A stretch of DNA of 64,000 nucleotides from Clarkia xantiana subsp. parviflora (taxonomy: Eukaryota > Streptophyta > Magnoliopsida > Myrtales > Onagraceae), in contig JAPTYO010000009.1 of the NCBI GenBank assembly GCA_036873135.1, forward strand, positions 36,782,756 to 36,846,755. Direction: 5' to 3'. Below are positions 56,980-64,000 of the stretch, in pieces. Each line of letters opens with the position of its first letter. The first letter of the stretch is position 1. Made by a program: the position numbers and the translations under genes. The notes below the pieces were generated by a model, which was given only the letters and a program-made list of their open reading frames with translations, was not told where the DNA came from and made no database searches.

Positions 56980-59543
56980 TTAAACTTGGACCTTGTTGGA
57001 AGATGGGTCCTCAGCAGCATCGGAGGGAGCAAGGTTCAGAGGGGCCTGGGCGGAAGGCTCCGCGACTGGCGGAGTCAGGTCCACGGCAGCGGTCTCTTCA
57101 CTCTCCGCGGGGAGGTTGAAATATTTCTCCGCGAAGGGGGCGAGGGTCTCGGACTTCTTAAAGTCGATGGAATCCGCATAGGCTGTGTAGAGTTCTTCGA
57201 CAGTGTTGAATAAAGCGTCCTCCACCTCGGACTTGCAGAACTCCACAGCAGCCAGCTTGAACTCTTCAGAGTCCCGATACTCCCTGTGGCCCTGAAGACG
57301 ACCCTCCTCGCGGCCCTCCTCGAGACCTTGAGCCTTTGCCTCAACCAGTTTGGCAGAGAACTCTGCCCGTTCCGCTTCAAGCTTGGCTTGGGCCTCCGCC
57401 AGAAGATCCGCGAAGACGTTCTTCTTGCGAACGAGTTGCTGCTTCTCCCTCTCGTTCCACTGCTGCTCCACCTGGGCCATCTTTTGCTCTCAACGCATGA
57501 CAGCCTCATGGTCGTGGACCTTCTTGAGCAGGCTTGTGGACATGTCATCGAGGAGAGCCTTCTCCTTGGCCATCTTATTTTTGGCTACCACCGCCTCGTC
57601 ACGCTCCATCTGAAGCTTGGCTAAGGCCTCGGGATTCGACTTGGCTTCAGCCTCTTCCAAAGCACTCTTTAGAGCCAAGGCGATGGCGAAGCTACGCTGC
57701 TGGTCCGCAGTTTCCTAAGGTGGAAGAGAAAAAGATAAAGACTCAGTGATTGAAGGTAGGAATAAAAAAGAGAATAAGGCGGTAGGATATTACCTCCATC
57801 CGATGGACGGCCATGGAACGGAACTCCTCTTCGATATCCTCCCGCGATAGATAAAGTGGCCTCCTCAGAGCAGGAGGAATTGACCCTGACAGCAAGTGTA
57901 GGGCCAAGTCGGGCTCAAGATTGTCCCGACGGATCGAAAACCCGGCGAGGGATTCGATCGGACGCCAGGGAATCGCTGCCTGGTCGGAGGTATAGATCTT
58001 GTACACCTCGTCCATCGGAAGACGAGGGATGGGCTCGGCCCCGGGGGTGGCAGGAACTACCTCTGTAGGAGGCTCGGGAGTTGGAGTGCGAAAAATAGGT
58101 GGAGGACTCTTGGACACGTCCCTAGCAGCGGGCCGTGCACTCCTGGACCTCGACCTGCCACGGGGAACCAGGCCTCCCTCTTCAGGCTCTTCAAAGGACG
58201 GAGAAGCCTCCAAATCAGTCACGGGACGGAACCGAGCTTCCGCCGGGACGTCTTCCAGCATTAGTTCCTGCGGAGCTGCATCCTCCGCTGGAACGATAGC
58301 CTCCATCGGGGCAGGAATCTTCAAGGGACCTGTGGTAGCAGGAAGAATATGATTAGGAATAGACTCTTCGGGGGCTAATTTCTTATATCGTTGAATTGCA
58401 CGACGGATGCGCTTACCTTCCTCGACGGTGGTGGCTCCGAAGGTCCGATCTGTCTCCTCCCGCCAGGCCTTCTTGGCCTCGACCTGCTCTTCAGTCGGAG
58501 GAGCAGCAGATAGGGGAGTGGAGGAGGAAGCCCCCTTCTTCACCAGCTTGCGCTTCCGCCTGGAACCGCTCTGGACAGCATCAGTCTCGCCCTGCTTCAT
58601 AATGAGATGAGTCAACAGAGAAGCCTTCTTGGCTGCAAAGGTGAAAATAAAATAGTTAGAAATATTACCCAGACGACTAAATTTGCAGAAACGGAATCAA
58701 GGAGCCGGACTCCGATGGCAATCAGATGCCGCTCCTGGAGCCTGTTGGCATCGATGGGTATGAAGTTGTCTCCCCAGCGGTAGAGTTGAACCATCTGGAG
58801 GGTGTTGAGGTCATCCTCGGAGTAATCTTGGAGCTTGGGGGCAGGGTCCGCCATAACCTCCCATCGAGGCCAGGGGACGGAGCTATGCTGGATAAAGAAA
58901 TAGTACTTCTTCCAGCCACTATTGTCGGAGCCCGAGTCGCGGATCAGAATACGATCCTTGTGAAACTTCCAAGTTTCGCTGTCCCAGCCGAAACGTTAGA
59001 GTTGCTCCTTTGTCCACTTGGGGAGTCGGGGAGAGAAGGAACAGACACCGGATTTGTTGCACTTCATGCCATAAAAAGTGCGAAACAACAGAAGACTGTA
59101 TGTCCACTGCTGGCGATGGCACAGGAGCTGGAAGGCATTCCACACGCGGATGGCGTGTGGAGAAAAGGTACACGGGTGCGTTTTGTAGAAATTACACATC
59201 TCAACCATGTTTCCACAGAAGGGGAATCGAATCCCCGCACTTATCTGTCCAGTGGAAACAAACACCTCTCCTGCCCGAGGAGGTGTCATAATGTGCTTCC
59301 TTCTACCAGCAGTTTGGGACTCGTAAGGGAAGCGAGGCTCCCAATCCGAGGTGATACACCCCTCTCTAAGGGCAACCTCATACGAACCCTCAGATATTTC
59401 GTTGACAGCAAACTCAAAGGCGAAGGGAGCCCTAACCTCGGAACTAGCCTCGTCTAAAACGATTGCAGACAAGAGAAATTGAGAAAAGAAAAGTAAACAG
59501 TAAGCAAATTACGAAAACGTGGAAAGAAGTCCTTACCAGACAT
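56980..59543 (-). pseudogene. Antisense gene (aORF) of element B, spliced, nearly intact
   Basis: Exon 1 is ATGTCTG (59543-59537). Intron 1 is 59536-59454 (GTAAGG to GTTTTAG, 83 nt, phase 1), giving MSDEASSEVR. Exon 2 (to about 58669) holds the Transposase_28-like domain (AGIRFPFCGNMVEMC; HAIRVWNAFQLLCH; YFFIQHSSVPWPRWE). One stop lies near 58998. A short GT-AG gap at about 58668-58633 leads to exon 3 (to 57794; QGETDAVQSGSRRKRK, then a Pro/Glu-rich linker and PWRPIESLAGFS). Intron 3 is 57793-57715 (GTAATA to CACCTTAG, 79 nt, phase 0). Exon 4 encodes a long Ala/Glu/Lys-rich coiled coil with a TGA near 57491, and ends at 56980. A TATA box lies at 59706-59700 on this strand. Function unknown. 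Confidence 0.85.
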
Positions 59544-60301
59544 GATCGGTGGTGAAAGAAGTGAGAAAAAGGAAAATCGGAAAGGTCGAAGTTGCCTTGA
59601 TCACTTGAAGCACCAGGAGGAGCTGGGAGAGAACTTCGAATGCAAGGAGGGCTGAAAGTGAGAGAGTGCAGAAGAAATGAATGAGACCAGGGTCTTTCCT
59701 TTTATAGGCAAAAGGACAAGTGAAGGGACATAATCGTGATCGTTGAAGACGAAACGATTTGATCAGAGCCGTTGAACCATGGGACGGCACGGAGGAGACA
59801 GCTGGATGGGTTTGATCTGTGCCGTTGAAGAGGAAACGACACAATCTTAATCGACGAGATTATAGGCACGGAGGAGACGGGTGTGACGTCACAGTTACTT
59901 TTTCAGAAAAGAGCAGTCACGCTGGTTTAAACACCGTTTCTCTATCCTCAGGCATTTAATGCTGCAGTAACCAAGGAGCCTCCTCGGATTTGGCAACTGC
60001 CCATGGGGCCTGGTGGGCCCAAGGCAATCATAAGAAAGAGACTCTGATATGTAACGATCACACGCAAGGCAAAAACCTCTGACAGTGGTATCAGAGGGTG
60101 TGGAAATAAAAGCCTTCGACAAAGAGGCATCAAGGAATGTGAAGGTAAAAGTCCCCGACGGTGGTATCGGGAGGTGCGAAGACAAAGGCCTCCGACGGTG
60201 GTATCGGAAGGCATGAAAGCGAAAAACTTCAACAAGAGAGGTCAAAAGATCTGGACTGGAAGACATGACGAACTAAAAGTCCCCCATGTCTTGGGGGCAA
60301 A
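59544..60301 (+). other. 3' UTR of element B; promoter region of the antisense gene; polypurine tract
   Basis: On the minus strand a TATA box (gcctataaaagga, about 59709-59697) lies about 157 nt upstream of the antisense ATG. On the plus strand the tract cttgggggcaaa (60290-60301) precedes the LTR. Degenerate ggtggtatcggaaggc/ccccgacggtggtatcggg repeats lie at 60080-60215. Confidence 0.7.
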
Positions 60302-61070
60302 TGATGGGTTCCGATGTAATCGTTAGCCCCGTTAACAGCCAATGGACGGCGAGTAGGCCCAGTGGGCCTTGTGAAAAGCCTGGAAGGCCCAGAGGCCCAG
60401 CACGAAGGGTTCCGACTTTAGTGGTCCCGATGAATGAGCTAAATGCTCCCGATAAGAAGCCTCTGAGTAGGCCCCGATATGCCTTAGTAAAGGCCCCGAT
60501 AATAAAGCCCCGCAGAGGCTGGACCTGTCCCGTAGAGACTGAAGGTCCTGGGTGGTGATCTAGAATGAGACAACTCTGGAGTCCCCGACAGGAGTCGAGA
60601 CTTGTGATCAGAGGATAAGACCGAGAAACCCGCCTACTAGATGAGAGTAGTGGGAAGACGGTTGAGATATAGATAATCTCCCCCGAGATACGCAGGGCGT
60701 GCCCGAGATACACGGAGGTACGGGTAAGATACGCGGAGCGTGGGGCGAGATATACGGAATCCTAACCGAGATATACGGAATCGTGCCGAGATGCACGGAA
60801 TCATGGGTGAAACTGCCAGGCGCAGTAACAGGTAACTGAGTAACTCCTCCTTCTATATAAAGGAGGTGGTTACCTCAGAAAACCATCATCTAGACTACGC
60901 TAATACGAACTTACACTTGGCTTACCACCCATTGATCACCGTACTCATTTAAGCATCGGAGAGGGATTCTTGGTCACCACCCAGGTCATCCCCTTTTGCA
61001 GGATTACGCGGAGCCCAGGAGTCCAAGCATTCCGTCAAGGACGTAACGTAGCTTCGCCCGTGATCCAACA
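60302..61070 (+). repeat. 3' LTR of element B (769 bp)
   Basis: TGATGGGTTCCGATG...GTGATCCAACA, then target duplication acgag. TATA box (ttctatataaaggagg) near 60852; U3 subrepeats about 60690-60810. Confidence 0.93.
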
Positions 61071-61075
61071 ACGAG

Positions 61076-62153
61076 GAAATCGTTGGAAACGGATTCGTGA
61101 ATCTTCATGCTATATGGAGACCTCTGACTCAAAGTACGTTATCTTGACATTATATGTGGATGACATACTACTTGCCGCGGGCGATGTGAGTTACATGAAT
61201 CAATCAAAGTCCTTTCTGTCATCTGTATTCGAGAGGAAGGACATGGAAGAAACCACATACATTCTAGGCATTAAGATTTTTAGGGATCGGGCTGCTCGCA
61301 AACTTTTTCTCTCTTGAGAATCCTATATCAACAAATTGTTGAGAAGGTTCCGACTACAAGATGCCAAACTCGTGGATACGTCGGTTGTGTTTGGGTGCGC
61401 GTTGTCAAACCATGAGGGCCCAAAAGACCATGCTGAGCGTAAACAGATGAAAAGTGCAGAGTACCTCAGTATGGTTAGTAGTCTAATGTACGCCATGAAA
61501 TTCACTCGTGCAGACATCTGTTACGCTGTGGGCTTAGTAGCACGATTCCAATCAGACCCTGGCTATCAACATTTAAAGGCCGTAAAATGAATTATTCGAT
61601 ACATAAAAGGTAATGCCGACTACGAACTGCGTTACGAGGGTGGAAATTTAGAATTGACTGGTTTTAGTGACGCCGTCCACGATGGTGATCCGGATGATTG
61701 TAAGTCCACCTCAGGAGGAGTATTTCTCCTTGCTAATGTCGTTCATGGATGAGCAAGAAGCAATTCTGTGTCGCGATGTCTACAATGGAATCTGAATTTG
61801 TAGCCCTCTCTAAGATTGCACAGGAAGCAGTTTGGCTTAAAAGACTCTTAATTTCATTGCTTGATGTCGAGGACTGGAGTAAGCCTGTGAAGGTATACTC
61901 TAACAATCAAGCGGCGATTGCAGCAGTTAATAATCCTAAGCACCATAGTAGGATGAAACACATTGATTTTAAATATAATTATGCTAAAAGTATTGTAAAA
62001 GAAAAATTTATCACATTAGAATACTTGTCCCTTGAGAGTATGATGGCGGTCCCATTGACCAAACCTTTAGGCATGGATGTTTTCGAAAACAACGTCAAAA
62101 TTCTTGGACTGCGTAGAGTTTCAGAGGCTCGTATTTTGATGATAACATTTTGA
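61076..62153 (+). pseudogene. C-terminal RT and RNase H of copia E
   Basis: Continues the RT cut at 49970. It reads SDSKYVILTLYVDDILLAAG with catalytic YVDD (61153-61164). Stops occur at 61316 and 61588. The connection (YLSMVSSLMYAM; DICYAVGLVARF) leads to RNase H. A stop plus frameshift at about 61749 precedes SKKQFCVAMSTMESEFVAL, SNNQAAIAAVNN and HIDFKYNY. The frame ends at 62153 after VFENNVKILGLRR. It would reverse-transcribe the element's RNA; four lesions make it non-functional. Confidence 0.9.
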
Positions 62154-63245
62154 AATTTAAAGTAATATTTGAATAATAGGAATTTCAATTTGAGTTTATG
62201 ATCTTACGACGTAATAATGTTTGAATTACAACGGATTTTACGGTCTATGAACTAGTCGTAGGAAGGACAATCCTCCTAGATAAAACATGTCGAATATAGG
62301 TCAAGCCTGGACACACAAGCTCGGTCGTCTTGGCGGAGAGGGGGGCCTCTTCCATGTCAATAACGGCTAAGAACCACGGTGATTTTGAAAGATAAACTTG
62401 GTTTAGAAAAATGATCATTTGGTTTCGGGGTAACACGACATGATCTAAGTTTTGAATATAGCCGTGACGAACTTCGTACGTCAACAACCACATTCTGGGC
62501 AAGATGATAAGTCTACGATAGCATATGACATTTCCTACTCCTGACAACATGTAAGTTCTTGTAATGGTACGACATGCGCTTCATACTGCACGTGCCATGT
62601 TCGACCACGGGGTCAGGCTCGGTTGTGCTAGGTAGAATCCACGAGATTCAGATGGGCACAAACTTCTTCACCTTGAGCGTGTGACTGATCCCGTATTCTT
62701 TATGAAGAAGCACTTGAAGTATCCTTACGGACACAGAACTCATATCTAAGGTCAAGCTCAATGATCGCTTCCCAGCATACGAACGTAGTGGTGAACAAAA
62801 AGGCCAGTGACCACGTCTTTGGAAACCGGTTGAGTTTGACTAAGGGTATGAGCGATTAGGATGGTCATGTACACCTGTAATTCTCCGACTCTTGTATTCA
62901 CTAGGTGGTCAGCAGCCTGCTATTAGTTGAAGGTTATGAATACATATACGGATGCCTTGGAGAAGTGTTCCTATGTGGAAACTAGGCAATTGGAGAATGC
63001 CAGTTGACCATGGATAGAACGCGACACAGTATTATTTTTACATGTTGATTATAGATAGGGAATCAACATTCCACGGGCGCTACAACACTCCTAACAGATG
63101 AGTAGCACGATGCTCGTCGTGTCTGTCGGTCGCACGGCGAACCTCGTATGAACTATTCTGAAACATGGCTGGATAGAACAACAAATTTTGATGCGTTGGT
63201 CGACATTATATTAATAGGGACTCTCCTATTCCGACGAGTGGGAGC
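62154..63245 (+). other. 3' non-coding region of copia E
   Basis: About 1.1 kb without a supported ORF. 62880-63215 is the counterpart of the inverted fragment K (8927-9248). The purine-rich gacgagtgggagc (63233-63245) directly before the LTR is the polypurine tract. Confidence 0.75.
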
Positions 63246-63840
63246 TGTTGGTATTTGGAGATTGGGCCGCCGTAAATAGGACCCATTAATATGAGACTGT
63301 TGCTTTAGTTAAATGGGTAATTTCACATTAGGGATTTTGGGCCAGGCCTAAAATCCCAATTGACATGAAATGCCCAAAATTGGGCCTCCCTTCTCATTTG
63401 TGGCCGGCCCAAACCTGCATTAGGGTGAGGTGGGATTTATCCTACCTCATCTTATAAATAGGGAGTGTCAGGGATTAATTTAGGGTTAACCACCTAGTCA
63501 TATTCTTCTAAGTGTTGAGACAAAGAAATCCCTCCTCCCTAGTGAAAGTTTCGGCTGACCATATCCTAGCCAAGGAGGTGCCAAATCGCTTCGAGCAGTT
63601 ACTCCGGTGATCCGTCCCTGCTAAATATTCGATAAGAGGCTTTTCTGTGGAGACCATTCTGCGTAGGTATTCCTTAACCAAAATCCTTACGGGAACCGTC
63701 CGGCGGATCGAGAACTCCCCTTGAAGATCTTGGGTGTACGGAAAGCATTGTAGGTATATGCTCCTAATTCCGCTGCGTAATTCTTTTACATAGCATGTAC
63801 CTTATTTGTTTCTGTAGTATTTATCCCTTGTAATCCTACA
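63246..63840 (+). repeat. 3' LTR of copia E (595 bp)
   Basis: TGTTGGTATTTGGAG...GTAATCCTACA. TATA box (cttataaataggga) near 63450. Inverted terminal TGTTG/CTACA. Confidence 0.9.
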
Positions 63841-64000
63841 ACATATAACACTCAGAATTCCATTACCATTAGAAAAGTCAGAGGCGATCAAATGACAGCT
63901 AGGCGTTGTTACCTCAACTCGACGACACAATCAAAGAGAAGTCATCACGAAAACGCCAAATTAAATATTTACGATTTTATATCTTTATAGTGCTAATGTT
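63841..64000. other. Sequence flanking copia E
   Basis: 160 bp of AT-rich DNA beyond the LTR. I see no feature; acata (63841-63845) would be the target duplication. Confidence 0.5.

Larger units (their letters stand above)
49971..61070 (+). mobile_element. Element B: near-complete Tat-lineage (Retand-like) retrotransposon with antisense gene
   Basis: 11.1 kb with perfect target duplication acgag (49966-49970 and 61071-61075). Order: truncated 5' LTR, foreign patch, gag, protease, RT, RNase H, second RNase H, integrase, tandem-repeat spacer, antisense gene on the minus strand, 3' UTR, polypurine tract and 3' LTR. It has lost its primer site and gag start, plus a few single-base lesions, so it is no longer autonomous. 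Confidence 0.93.
44365..63840 (+). mobile_element. Element E: Ty1/copia retrotransposon, split by element B
   Basis: Truncated 5' LTR, primer site, long leader, damaged gag, integrase and RT, then B (49971-61070 with duplication acgag), then the rest of RT, RNase H, a 1.1-kb 3' region and a complete 3' LTR. The gag-integrase-RT-RNase H order defines copia. Without B it would be about 8.4 kb. Bases after the 3' LTR are acata; the matching left target copy is lost. Confidence 0.9.

Noticed and set aside
57743..58615. Host gene encoding a 290-residue charged protein
   Set aside because: It is exon 3 of B's antisense gene, with a homologous exon in G and matching flanking introns.
61070..61317. 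A new ORF beginning in the 3' LTR of B and running into RT
   Set aside because: It is an accidental fusion of LTR sequence to the interrupted copia RT; the target duplication marks the boundary.
62245..62550. 101-codon minus-strand ORF in E's 3' region
   Set aside because: No motif, and the matching region of the related copy K does not extend here, so coding use cannot be supported.

Overview
This is plant nuclear DNA made almost entirely of nested LTR retrotransposons. The evidence is Ty3/gypsy Tat-lineage (Retand/Ogre-like) and Ty1/copia proteins, initiator-Met-type and TGGCGCC-type primer sites, TATA boxes inside LTRs, GT-AG introns and a tRNA-derived SINE-like patch. An angiosperm with a large, repeat-rich genome is most likely; I cannot name the species. 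I see no convincing host gene, rRNA, true tRNA gene or CRISPR array.

I use letters for the elements. G (1-3290, +, cut by the window edge) is a Tat-type element inserted in H (3291-8926, +). H carries a 146-bp higher-order satellite in its 3' UTR and ends in an LTR inserted in an inverted copia fragment K (8927-9248). Copia F (9249-21856, +) follows. Its 5' LTR is split by I (9300-16552), a complete non-autonomous, non-coding LTR element with a 5-bp target duplication. F's degraded pol ends at an Ogre-like LTR fragment (D-left, 21857-22172).

Next to it lies C (22173-37944, minus strand), a gag-protease element that has lost its RT region. Its antisense gene is split by A (27184-32565, +; perfect 5-bp duplication). 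C's 5' LTR is cut by a second Ogre-like LTR (D-right, 37945-39497), which is followed by a long repetitive leader. After a remnant J (43083-44364) comes copia E (44365-63840, +). Its RT is split by B (49971-61070, +; duplication acgag), the most complete Tat element here: gag, protease, RT, two RNase H domains, integrase, antisense gene and 3' LTR.

The most interesting signal is the antisense gene (aORF) in G, H, C and B. It lies between pol and the 3' LTR on the opposite strand. It encodes a protein resembling the plant 'putative gypsy type transposon' (Transposase_28-like) domain, then a low-complexity linker and a coiled coil. It contains spliceosomal-type introns. In G and B the first (after ATGTCTG, phase 1) and third (78 and 79 nt, phase 0) introns sit at the same positions. 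In B a TATA box lies upstream on the antisense strand, as if the gene had its own promoter. Other notable signals are shared termini linking the non-coding element I to H and C, perfect stem-loops in several U3 regions, a shared tandem motif in I and J, repeated CAG/GTAAGT motifs in D, and an AT-hook in the copia integrase-RT linker.
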